From assembly GCA_020048635.1 (NCBI GenBank), contig JAIFMF010000020.1, positions 1 through 47,975 on the forward strand: DNA of 47,975 bases, in the 5' to 3' direction. The position numbers and the translations under genes were made by a program. This document shows positions 26,332 to 34,028 of this stretch, one piece after another (positions within the stretch are counted from its first letter, which is position 1; each line of letters begins with the position of its first letter). This DNA comes from Desulfobacula sp. (lineage in GTDB: Bacteria; Desulfobacterota; Desulfobacteria; Desulfobacterales; Desulfobacteraceae). The notes beneath the pieces were generated by a model. It made no database searches, was not told the origin of the DNA, and saw nothing but the letters and a program-made list of their open reading frames with translations.

Positions 26332-26838
26332 ATGGTTAAAATTGAAGATTTGAAGCGGATTAATTTATTACGGGATGTTCCGGATCATCTCCTGGAGATC
26401 ATTGCCCGGGAAGCACAGTTAAATATTTACGGGAAAGATACCCAATTGATGACCATCAATGAAAAAGTCGATACCTTTTTCATGCTCATCATGGGTCAGG
26501 TGGCCCTGAAAAAGGAATTGACACCTAAAATTGATGTTATCTTTGATTATGTCCAATCCGGATCTTCCTTTGCCACGTCCGCACTCATGGAAGGCTCCAT
26601 CGCCTTTCACAATGCCATCTGCCAGGAACCCTGCGAAGCCATCACCATTTCAGGAAAACGGATCAGGGAATTGTTTGAGGAAAATCATGAACTTGCCTAT
26701 TACATATTACAGGGGGCTGCAAGACAATATAAGAAAAAAATGGATACCCGGACAAAGATGATCATCAAGACCCTGAATGAAAATCCGGAGTTAAAGGAAG
26801 ATATCCATGACATTGAAACCCTAACCCCGGTTGCTTAA
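26332..26838 (+). CDS. Cyclic-nucleotide-binding-like domain protein (degenerate), first copy
   Basis: The 168-residue protein is a single cNMP-binding fold without a DNA-binding domain: an N-terminal helix (LKRINLLRDVPDHLLEIIA), a beta-barrel, and C-terminal helices. The phosphate-binding cassette region (SSFATSALMEGSIAFHNAIC) lacks the FGE...R signature of cAMP-binding members, so it probably does not bind cAMP in the usual way. It is the first of two related genes that close the Mrp operon and may regulate the antiporter by binding another ligand. Confidence 0.75.
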   Translation: MVKIEDLKRINLLRDVPDHLLEIIAREAQLNIYGKDTQLMTINEKVDTFFMLIMGQVALKKELTPKIDVIFDYVQSGSSFATSALMEGSIAFHNAICQEPCEAITISGKRIRELFEENHELAYYILQGAARQYKKKMDTRTKMIIKTLNENPELKEDIHDIETLTPVA

Positions 26839-26851
26839 ATAAGGATCTTTG

Positions 26852-27331
26852 ATGATGGTTGAAAAAGAATATTTAAAGAAAATTAATTTTTTGAAAGATT
26901 TGCCGGACAGGATTCTTGAAAAAATAGGAGCTGTCTCTCAACTGGAGACCTTTGATGAAGAAACCGTGCTTTTCAGGCAGGATCAGCAAAAATCCCTTTT
27001 GTACATGCTGGTTTCAGGCAAAGTGTTTCTAAATAGCCGGTCCGGATCCGGTAAATCCCTTACCCTGGATGAAGTTACACCGGGAAGAACGTTCGGCGTT
27101 TCCGTGCTTCTGGGCGGGGAACATACCAGCTCCTTTACTGCCGTGTGTGCAGAAACGAGCGTCATGATTACGGTTTCCGGCGAACAGATGCAACAATTGT
27201 TTACAGAGGATTTTGAAATCGGACATGCCGTCATGTTAAAGATGGTGGCACTTTTCAGATCAAGAATGGAAATGTACACCCGTCAGTTTTTATATTCTCT
27301 TGCCCACCATCCGGAAATCAGGGAATCATAA
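26852..27331 (+). CDS. Cyclic-nucleotide-binding-like domain protein (degenerate), second copy
   Basis: The protein of about 159 residues is a paralogue of the preceding gene: KEYLKKINFLKDLPDRILEKI parallels DLKRINLLRDVPDHLLEII. The cassette region GRTFGVSVLLGGEHTSSFTA keeps FG but lacks the cassette Arg. No helix-turn-helix follows. Start taken at ATG 26852 with AAGGA six bases upstream; a TTG at 26849 is possible. It is 13 bases after its paralogue, indicating tandem duplication. Confidence 0.75.
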   Translation: MMVEKEYLKKINFLKDLPDRILEKIGAVSQLETFDEETVLFRQDQQKSLLYMLVSGKVFLNSRSGSGKSLTLDEVTPGRTFGVSVLLGGEHTSSFTAVCAETSVMITVSGEQMQQLFTEDFEIGHAVMLKMVALFRSRMEMYTRQFLYSLAHHPEIRES

Positions 27332-27473
27332 AAATTTCAGTGTTATGAAATTTACAGTATGAAAAAATTGTTGACAGCAGTTATTTGAAATATCCTTTCC
27401 TTTTTTTTCTGATTTAATAAAAATATTTATTATTTCAGGCCCTTATCATTTTTTTACTCCGTTTAAAAACCGT

Positions 27474-27489
27474 CGGCATCATAGTTGCT
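27474..27489 (+). promoter_or_regulatory. Possible sigma-54 promoter upstream of the Cache histidine kinase
   Basis: CGGCATCATAGTTGCT has GG and GC with the -24/-12 spacing of sigma-54 promoters and a perfect TTGCT, but the -24 box deviates from TGGCAC in its first and last bases. It lies 59 bases upstream of the kinase start. A TTGACA at 27371-27376 lacks a matching -10. Confidence 0.35.
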
Positions 27490-27547
27490 CTAATGGTCTT
27501 TCAAATCTGCAAGAGCATTTTATATACCTGTTTAAAGGCGCAACCAT

Positions 27548-29260
27548 ATGATAGAAGATTCAGTACAGAAACAGACCCGCACAGAGGATACGGTCAGACG
27601 GTCCATTCTCACCAATATGATCCTTGTTCCGTTTATCCCCTTTATACTGGCTATCGGCGTCAGTTTTTATTATTTCACCACCTCTCTGGAGAATAACACG
27701 ACTGCAAGCATGAAAAGAATCGTGTCCGATCACCGGAATATGATCGAGGCTTTTCTGATGGAGCGGAAAGCCGATCTTGAATTTGTCACCAATGCATTTC
27801 AATACGATGAAATCAATAGCAAAGAAACCATTGATGCCATATTTGAGAACTTAAAAAAACAGTCAGGCGCCTTTATAGATCTCGGACTCTTTGATCCGCA
27901 AGGGATTCACGTCCGGTATTCAGGCAAATATGAACTCCAGGGAAAAACCTATGCTGATGAATTCTGGTTTAAACAGGTTTTAGAGAACGGGTCCTATATC
28001 AGTGATGTTTTCCTTGGATACAGACGGATCCCCCATTTTATCGTTGCCGTAAAACATGGCAGTGCCGAAAAAACCTGGGTATTGAGGGCTACCATTGATA
28101 CCTTGTATTTTGACCGGATGATTTCCCAGGTAAGAATCGGGAAGACGGGGGAGGCTTATATCTTGAATAAAGACGGTATTTCTCAGTCTGAAAGACGGTC
28201 GTCAAATATCCAGGTTATGGAAAAGGACCCGGAATTTGCCGATTTTTCTAAATCCGAGGAACCCATTCATACCTTTATCAAAGCCGATGCATCGGGCGTC
28301 AAACATCTTTATGCAACCACCTGGCTCAAAGACAGGGAATGGATGCTGGTGGTAAGGCAGGAGAAAAAGGATGCATACCGTTTTTTATATACAGCCGTTT
28401 ATATTAACCTGGTGATTATGATCATCGGGATAGCGGTGATTATTGTGGTTGCCAATTTTATAACCAACCGTATCATCAAACAGATTGAAAAACTTGGGCG
28501 GGAAAAGAAAAGTCTTGGAAATCAGCTTATAAGAGCGGCAAAACTGGCTGAAATCGGTGAAATGGCAGCCGGGTTTGCCCATGAAATCAATAATCCCCTC
28601 CAGATTATCAAAAGTGAACATGCCCTGATTGAAACCCTTCTGGATGATGTCTCCCATAAGATGAATGAAAATGAAAAAAAGGATTTGGATGAGATTGAAG
28701 ACTCCCTGGGCCAGATCAAGCTGCAGGTAAACCGGTGTTCGGAAATCACCCATGCCATTTTAAGATTTGGAAGAAAAAACGAAATCCGCCAGGAGGTCCT
28801 GGATCCGTGCCGCATCATTCCGGAGATTGTTCATATGGTTGAAAAAAAGGCAGAAGTGAATGGTATTGAAATCATCAGGCATCTTTCTAAAAATTCACCA
28901 CAGTTCATGGGAGATGCGTCCCAGTTTCAACAGGTGATCCTCAATCTGTTTAACAACGCCATTGACGCCATAAGCGAACGGCATGGGTCAAAGGGGGGAG
29001 TTCTGAAAATTGAGACTGCCGGAAAGAATCAAAACAATCTTACCATAGAGATCACGGATAACGGGATTGGCATAAGCCAGGAAAATATTTCCAAAATTTT
29101 CTCCCCGTTTTTTACCACAAAGCCTGTGGGAAAAGGAACCGGGCTCGGGTTGGCGGTCTGTCACGGAATTATTGAAAGTTTTGGTGGAACCATGGAAGTA
29201 AAAAGTGAAAACAATGTCGGAACGACTTTTATTATCAGTCTGCCGGCAATAACCCAATAG
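27548..29260 (+). CDS. Membrane sensor histidine kinase with extracytoplasmic Cache domain
   Basis: The 570-residue protein has a membrane helix (about 24-45), a large extracytoplasmic double-Cache domain (about 46-285, with FDPQGIHVRYSG and GYRRIPHFIVAV) and a second helix (about 288-312). The cytoplasmic kinase has the H-box FAHEINNPLQ with His345, N-box NLFNNAIDAI (about 465), TDNGIGIS and GKGTGLGLAV. Cache domains sense small ligands such as organic acids or amino acids. It is followed 19 bases later by a receiver gene, its likely partner. Confidence 0.9.
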   Translation: MIEDSVQKQTRTEDTVRRSILTNMILVPFIPFILAIGVSFYYFTTSLENNTTASMKRIVSDHRNMIEAFLMERKADLEFVTNAFQYDEINSKETIDAIFENLKKQSGAFIDLGLFDPQGIHVRYSGKYELQGKTYADEFWFKQVLENGSYISDVFLGYRRIPHFIVAVKHGSAEKTWVLRATIDTLYFDRMISQVRIGKTGEAYILNKDGISQSERRSSNIQVMEKDPEFADFSKSEEPIHTFIKADASGVKHLYATTWLKDREWMLVVRQEKKDAYRFLYTAVYINLVIMIIGIAVIIVVANFITNRIIKQIEKLGREKKSLGNQLIRAAKLAEIGEMAAGFAHEINNPLQIIKSEHALIETLLDDVSHKMNENEKKDLDEIEDSLGQIKLQVNRCSEITHAILRFGRKNEIRQEVLDPCRIIPEIVHMVEKKAEVNGIEIIRHLSKNSPQFMGDASQFQQVILNLFNNAIDAISERHGSKGGVLKIETAGKNQNNLTIEITDNGIGISQENISKIFSPFFTTKPVGKGTGLGLAVCHGIIESFGGTMEVKSENNVGTTFIISLPAITQ

Positions 29261-29279
29261 AAAAACCAGGAGAATAAAC

Positions 29280-29693
29280 ATGGAAAAATTGAAAATGATG
29301 TTGGTGGATGATGAGGAAAGATATCTTCAGACCACGGCAAAATTGATTGAAAAAAAAGGATATGAGGTTTTAACCGCCCGGAGCGGAGAAGAGGCCCTCG
29401 GGAAACTGAAAACCGAGACTGTCCACGTGGTTGTCCTGGATATGAAGATGCCGGGCATGGATGGAAATGAAACCCTGAAGGCGATCAAATCAATTTATCC
29501 TCTGGTGGAAGTGATTATGCTCACCGGGCATGCCACGGTCGATTCAGCCATTGATGGTCTGAGAAACGGAGCCTTTGACTACCTCATGAAACCGGCCGAT
29601 CTGGACCAGATCCTGGAAAAAGCATTGGATGCGTTTGAGAAACGGCAGCGGGTGGAAGAGAAAATCAGGGTAGCCCAGGCTAAAAACGCATAA
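29280..29693 (+). CDS. Single-domain response regulator
   Basis: The 137-residue receiver-only protein has D10/D11, phospho-acceptor D54 (VVLDMKMPGMDG), Thr in LTGHAT and Lys in LMKPAD, ending in a short helical tail. An AGGAG lies seven bases before the ATG. It is almost certainly phosphorylated by the Cache kinase encoded just upstream. It lacks any output domain. Confidence 0.88.
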   Translation: MEKLKMMLVDDEERYLQTTAKLIEKKGYEVLTARSGEEALGKLKTETVHVVVLDMKMPGMDGNETLKAIKSIYPLVEVIMLTGHATVDSAIDGLRNGAFDYLMKPADLDQILEKALDAFEKRQRVEEKIRVAQAKNA

Positions 29694-29739
29694 ATGGCGA
29701 TGAACCTATGATACCGGGGATAATATAGGGGATGGAGCA

Positions 29740-30264
29740 ATGGCTGGACAGATATTAAAAACATTTCAGTTCTATGGTTATGCCTTGATTCAGATTCTGA
29801 TCGAACCCAAGCGGTTTTTTTCGGAATTGCCGGACAATGCCTCCATGATAAAATCTTTGGGATTTTGTGTTTTATGTGGTATCTTTTATACTGGAGCGGG
29901 CCTCCTCACCTTTAATTATGATTTTCCAATCAGGATGGGGGCTCAATTTTTTCTTACCAGTCTGGCCATGGCAGTTATTTCAAGCTTTATCAGTTATGCC
30001 TTCATGACGCTGGCCATGGAAAACAAAACCGGTTTTGGAATGATATTCAGTATCCATGCGTTTTCTTCGGGGATTATGCTGCTGATTTCATGGGTATCTT
30101 TTCTCTTCTGGGTTGCAGAACTCTGGAAATGGTGGCTGGTCTACATCGGATTCAGAAGTGCGGGTCGGATGTCGGGTGCAACAGCGGGATTCGTCATATT
30201 CATGACCATGGCAGTCCACTTCTTTTTATTCTTTTATCTTTATCCTGCCTTTTTCAGACCATGA
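29740..30264 (+). CDS. Yip1-like integral membrane protein
   Basis: The 174-residue protein has five predicted membrane helices (about 38-58, 68-88, 104-124, 126-142, 148-170) and the Yip1-type N-terminal motif ILIEPKRFFSELPDNASM, with a later GFGMIFSIHAFSSG segment. Bacterial YIP1-family proteins have no defined role. It is 46 bases after the receiver gene and convergent with the receiver-CBS gene, whose stop lies 17 bases away. Confidence 0.7.
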   Translation: MAGQILKTFQFYGYALIQILIEPKRFFSELPDNASMIKSLGFCVLCGIFYTGAGLLTFNYDFPIRMGAQFFLTSLAMAVISSFISYAFMTLAMENKTGFGMIFSIHAFSSGIMLLISWVSFLFWVAELWKWWLVYIGFRSAGRMSGATAGFVIFMTMAVHFFLFFYLYPAFFRP

Positions 30265-30281
30265 AAATTCAATCCCGGTTT

Positions 30282-31136
30282 TTATTTATTCATGAGTGAA
30301 GATATCTCTGAATAGATATCTTTATCCCGGATAATGCCGATCACCTTTGAAATATCCTTTACCAAAAGGACACCGGCTGAATTTGTGGCCATCAGGTGAG
30401 CCACTTCCAGAAGATTTGCATTTTCACTGATGGTGGGCGGACGTTCCGACAGGATTTCCCACACTTTTTTATGGGAAACGGCTGTGACCCGGTCTGAAAA
30501 AAATCCAGACCAGAACATGGAAGAGAACCGGGAACTCTCTTCACTAAAAGACCCGTCTTCAGATATGTATTCCGGCCGGACAGATCGGATGATATCCTTG
30601 CGGGTCAGGATACCGATCAGTATTTTTCTTTCGTCGATAACCGCAAGAAATCCGTCACAGCATGACATTGCTTCCTTAACGCTCATGTCTGCAGAAATGG
30701 ATTTAAGATCATGGATGGGAATCATGATATTCAATGCTTTTTTATCATCAAATTTAAACCCCCGGTTCTTGGCAAGATAGGCATCCTGAATTCTTGAGGC
30801 CAGAATTTCAATGTCACAGGGTTTGGCAAGATAATCAAAGGCTTCCCGGACCAGTGCCCGCATGGCTGAATACCGGCTGCCGTGTCCGGTCAGAATGATC
30901 ACCTGGATGTCCGGATCGGTTTTTTTGATTTCGTGAAGTGCTGTATGCCCGTCCATTCCCGTCATCTGAATATCCAGAACAATGACATCTCTTTTGTTAT
31001 CTTTGAGGCTATGAATGGCCTTTTCAGCATTATTGGCAATAGTGGTATCAAACCCCTTTTTATTCAGGAGCTTTGATGTCGTTTCACAAAAACGGTCTTC
31101 GTCATCCACCAGTAACACTTTTATTCTATTTTGCAT
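30282..31136 (-). CDS. Receiver domain fused to a CBS-domain pair
   Basis: The 284-residue protein has a receiver (D11/D12, phospho-acceptor D55 in VLDIQMTGMDG, Lys in LAKPCD) at residues 1-125. A Bateman-type CBS module follows at about 140-280 (SVKEAMSCCDGFLAVIDERKILIGILTRKDII; SERPPTISENANLLEVAHLMATNSAGVLLV). CBS pairs usually bind adenosyl nucleotides, so the protein may combine phosphorylation with energy-charge sensing. It faces the Cache kinase operon convergently and may be a second target of that kinase. No DNA-binding domain. Confidence 0.85.
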   Translation of the reverse strand: MQNRIKVLLVDDEDRFCETTSKLLNKKGFDTTIANNAEKAIHSLKDNKRDVIVLDIQMTGMDGHTALHEIKKTDPDIQVIILTGHGSRYSAMRALVREAFDYLAKPCDIEILASRIQDAYLAKNRGFKFDDKKALNIMIPIHDLKSISADMSVKEAMSCCDGFLAVIDERKILIGILTRKDIIRSVRPEYISEDGSFSEESSRFSSMFWSGFFSDRVTAVSHKKVWEILSERPPTISENANLLEVAHLMATNSAGVLLVKDISKVIGIIRDKDIYSEISSLMNK

Positions 31137-31180
31137 ATCTGCCTCCAGGAAATTGGGTTCATTAAAAGGATAGCATTCTT

Positions 31181-31224
31181 GCGTCTACGGCGCATCGCCT
31201 CAGCGCCAATACGCTCCTTTTTTT
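31181..31224 (+). terminator. Interrupted hairpin followed by a T run
   Basis: GGCGC (31189-31193) pairs with GCGCC (31203-31207), and outer arms GCGT (31181-31184) and ACGC (31211-31214) extend the stem with internal bulges. A seven-T run follows at 31218-31224. Read on the plus strand it has the form of an intrinsic terminator that would insulate the downstream sigma-54 operon. Confidence 0.4.
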
Positions 31225-31316
31225 ATATTTAAATAGAATAGCAATTACCATGCCATATGAATAACATTGATTTGCGACAGGACAATGTCTATTTTTTTTA
31301 CTTATTTTTAAGCCCC

Positions 31317-31332
31317 TGGCACACCAATTGCT
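31317..31332 (+). promoter_or_regulatory. Sigma-54 promoter for the MBL/CobW operon
   Basis: TGGCACACCAATTGCT is an essentially perfect sigma-54 -24/-12 element (TGGCAC-N5-TTGCT), about 90 bases upstream of the ATG at 31421. An ACATTG/CAATGT inverted repeat (31264-31288) lies about 30 bases upstream. Just after the expected transcription start a hairpin, TCGCC-TTGT-GGCGA (31345-31358), would sit at the 5' end of the mRNA. Confidence 0.8.
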
Positions 31333-31420
31333 GATAATCGTTTATCGCCTTGTGGCGAGAGAAAATTACTCAAGAACGGTTTCATTTCATGGATAACCCT
31401 ATGAAACAAAGGAGAGAAAA

Positions 31421-32833
31421 ATGGAACGATTTGGTATGGGCTATTTAGAAGAGCGCAAGCTGGTTCAGCGGTGGCCTCAGCCTTTTCCGGCGATAGTTTC
31501 GCTGGTGCTGACAATAGCGGTTTTTTATCTCACCTGGTGGATTTTTCAGGATCCCCGTGGATGGCTGAGGATGTACACACCTTACGTGGGCTATATGTAT
31601 ACGCGCTGGTGGCTGATCATGCTGATCTGGATGGTGTACATTTTCAATTATTGGCCCTTCAAGCGCACATGGCTGGAGAAGACCCATCCCATCGTTAAAG
31701 GGGCGGTCCTGACAGCCATTTCCGTTCTGATTCTCTATGGCCTGATCAAAGGCTTTTTCGAGGGATTGCTGGGCAATTTCGGGATTGCCTATTTTAACCC
31801 TGAAAGACTCATGAAACTGCCGCGGATGACGGAGTTTTTCGCCCTGGAGTATGCTTCCCTGGCCTGCCTCATGTTCGCCGCCATTGCCTCCTGGCTGAGT
31901 CCGGCCTGGGTGGTGGCCTGTGAGGAAGTTCCCTGGCAGAATATGGATCAGCCCGGCAAGGGAATCAGCATTCTGGTTGTGACCTTTTTTCTGAGCGTCC
32001 TTGTTTTCTTTATGACCATGCACTCCCATATGGGTATCCTGTATTACCCGTGGCAGTACTTTACAGCTATCACACCTCCCTATTGGGAAAAATTTGCAAA
32101 CACGGTTTCGGGTAATTTCCATGTGGCCTGGATCATGTGCTGCACCGTGGTGGTCTGGATTGTGGAAACCATCTGGGAACGCTTTCCCTTTAAATTGATC
32201 AAGACAAACTGGCTTCGCCGGATAACGGCTTTCTTCGGGATCATTGTCCTGGCCTGGGCCATGTTTTTCTTTCTTTATTTTGCCCAGGAACTGACATGGG
32301 GACAGGCCATTCGCGGCACCCGCCTGATCAATGCACCCGACTGGCGCTGGCTGCATGTCGGAGAAATGGCGGTGTTCTTTCTTGTCCCGGCCATTTTTAT
32401 TACGTTCTACTGTGGCAACTGGCCCCGGCGTTTCAGCCTGCCGGTAAATGTCCTGATCCGCACGGTAATCGCCATTGCCGCTGCCATCCTGCTCTATATC
32501 GTCTACTACAAGACTTCCCATGATTTTCTGGGCACTCAGAAGGGGTTCATGCACGAAGCCCAGTTTCCTATGATTCCCCTCATCTGGTTGATCAATATCT
32601 GGCTGGTACACCACTGGTTCATGGACAATTGGCCGGCCTGGAAAATGGTGCCCAAGACAGCGGCTGAGATCTCCCTGGATCATGACGCCGAAAAGGCAAA
32701 AATAAACGAAATCAGGTGGACAAAGGCATTGGGATGGGGTCTTGGCGTTGGGACCGTCTGTGGTGTTGCCGTTTATTTCATCACCCTGAGCATTCTCCCC
32801 TGGGTTTATAAATCCATCACTATCATCAAATAG
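31421..32833 (+). CDS. Unknown tryptophan-rich polytopic membrane protein
   Basis: I do not recognise this 470-residue protein. It has about eleven membrane helices (about 24-42, 61-79, 92-114, 142-165, 184-203, 236-254, 267-290, 312-330, 337-360, 378-396, 440-462) and is very rich in Trp, Tyr, Phe, His and Met. Notable segments near membrane borders are FMTMHSHMGILYYPW, SGNFHVAWIMCC and NIWLVHHWFMDNWPAW; clustered His/Met/Cys could bind a metal or haem. It is the first gene after a sigma-54 promoter and lies 19 bases before a Tat-exported metallo-hydrolase and a CobW chaperone, so a metal-dependent or transport role is plausible. A strong AAGGAG precedes the start. Confidence 0.65.
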   Translation: MERFGMGYLEERKLVQRWPQPFPAIVSLVLTIAVFYLTWWIFQDPRGWLRMYTPYVGYMYTRWWLIMLIWMVYIFNYWPFKRTWLEKTHPIVKGAVLTAISVLILYGLIKGFFEGLLGNFGIAYFNPERLMKLPRMTEFFALEYASLACLMFAAIASWLSPAWVVACEEVPWQNMDQPGKGISILVVTFFLSVLVFFMTMHSHMGILYYPWQYFTAITPPYWEKFANTVSGNFHVAWIMCCTVVVWIVETIWERFPFKLIKTNWLRRITAFFGIIVLAWAMFFFLYFAQELTWGQAIRGTRLINAPDWRWLHVGEMAVFFLVPAIFITFYCGNWPRRFSLPVNVLIRTVIAIAAAILLYIVYYKTSHDFLGTQKGFMHEAQFPMIPLIWLINIWLVHHWFMDNWPAWKMVPKTAAEISLDHDAEKAKINEIRWTKALGWGLGVGTVCGVAVYFITLSILPWVYKSITIIK

Positions 32834-32852
32834 AAAGAGACAAGGAGGCGTT

Positions 32853-34028
32853 ATGTCTGAAGATAAAGGTAAAATCAATCGCCGGGATTTTTTAAAGGGG
32901 GCTGCCACGGGCGTTCTCGGAGGCGCTGTTCTGGGAATGGGTCTTTTTTCCTATGGCCCCTGGAGCAAGACCTATTTTCCTGAAGTAAAGCGTAAACTGG
33001 TGGACATCGGCACATGCAAGTCCGTCAAGGTGACCAATCTTTCGGAAACTAGCTGGTTTGAAAATTCGGTTCTTATGGGTGATATCAAGGGGGCCGGAGG
33101 TCTTCTGGTAAACCAGTACAGCTATAACTGGCCGCCTTTCGGCGACGGCACCGGGCTGGGCAAAGGGTCCTATGAAAAGGGGATTGCCAAGATCAAACAC
33201 CTTTTGCCCCACGCCATTGATGAGGCCTGGGCTGTCACAGAGGGTCTTTCCGTGAACCCGAACAACGCCGGTGGGTTTGCCTGCCTCATCGAGGTAGAGG
33301 AATTGAGCGGCAACAAACGCAAATTTCTGCTGGACAGCGGCTGGTCTTACAAATGGATGGACGAGTGTTTCAAGCGGGAAGGCATTGATGAGATGCTTCG
33401 CAACCGGGAGATCGAGGCCCTCATCATCTCCCATGAACATTTTGACCATTTCTGGGGGGTCCCGGTGACGTATAAATATGATCCCACCATTACCACCTAT
33501 ATTCCGGAAGGCTTCTACCCCGAGGGGCTTCAATACATCAAGGATTCGGGTCACCAGGGCAAGGTCATCACCATTAAACCGGGCTTGAATCCCCTTATAC
33601 CAGGGTTGTCCACCTATGTCTTTGCCGTGCCCATCATCTGCCGCGTTTATGGTGAGCAGGCCATCTTCGCCAATGTCAAGGATCACGGCCTGGTTAGCAT
33701 CACCGGGTGCTGCCATTTCGGGATCATCCAGTTTTCCGAGACTGCATTCAGAGAGATTAAATATGAAAAGGATCAGCTTTACGGCATTTATGGCGGTCTT
33801 CATATCTCTCCCTTTGAGGACTGGGACCCCAAGTATGACGACCTGGTGCTTTCCCTGGGCAAATACGATTTCCAGAAGATCGGATGCAACCACTGCACCG
33901 GGCTCCTGTGCGCCAAGAAATTTGTGGATGCAGGGTATCCTATTGTCCGGGGCACGGCCCAGTATCGTTCCCGGGAAACGGTTTATCTGGGTAACGGGGA
34001 CCGGATCGGTTTTGGAATAGAGGTCTGA
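32853..34028 (+). CDS. Tat-exported metallo-beta-lactamase-fold hydrolase
   Basis: The 391-residue protein has a Tat signal: INRRDFLKG (R10, R11) followed by a Gly/Ala-rich hydrophobic stretch (GAATGVLGGAVLGMGLF). The mature domain has an MBL metal site: SHEHFDH (H194, H196, D198, H199), H288 in TGCCHFG, H317 in GGLHIS and H347 in CNHCTG. The GCCH/GGLH/CNHCTG set resembles the MJ0301-type subgroup, often annotated as 7,8-dihydropterin-6-methyl-4-(beta-D-ribofuranosyl)aminobenzene-5'-phosphate synthase-like, but those are cytoplasmic whereas this one should act outside the inner membrane after folding with metal inside. Its last base is shared with the CobW gene start (TGATG). Substrate unknown. 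Confidence 0.85.
   Translation: MSEDKGKINRRDFLKGAATGVLGGAVLGMGLFSYGPWSKTYFPEVKRKLVDIGTCKSVKVTNLSETSWFENSVLMGDIKGAGGLLVNQYSYNWPPFGDGTGLGKGSYEKGIAKIKHLLPHAIDEAWAVTEGLSVNPNNAGGFACLIEVEELSGNKRKFLLDSGWSYKWMDECFKREGIDEMLRNREIEALIISHEHFDHFWGVPVTYKYDPTITTYIPEGFYPEGLQYIKDSGHQGKVITIKPGLNPLIPGLSTYVFAVPIICRVYGEQAIFANVKDHGLVSITGCCHFGIIQFSETAFREIKYEKDQLYGIYGGLHISPFEDWDPKYDDLVLSLGKYDFQKIGCNHCTGLLCAKKFVDAGYPIVRGTAQYRSRETVYLGNGDRIGFGIEV

Noticed and set aside
27371..27399. TTGACA at 27371 as a sigma-70 promoter for the Cache kinase
   Set aside because: No acceptable -10 hexamer at 16-18 bases; the sigma-54-like element closer to the gene fits better, though not strongly.
31445..32908. Long antisense ORF (487 residues, minus strand) opposite the Trp-rich membrane protein
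   Set aside because: It mirrors a gene with clear membrane-helix pattern, promoter and ribosome site. Its product is His/Pro/Gly/Asp-rich without motifs, as expected for a shadow frame in G+C-rich DNA.
32892..33893. Antisense ORF (333 residues) opposite the MBL gene
   Set aside because: The plus-strand frame carries the Tat signal and complete metal-site motifs; the antisense frame shows none and has no ribosome site.
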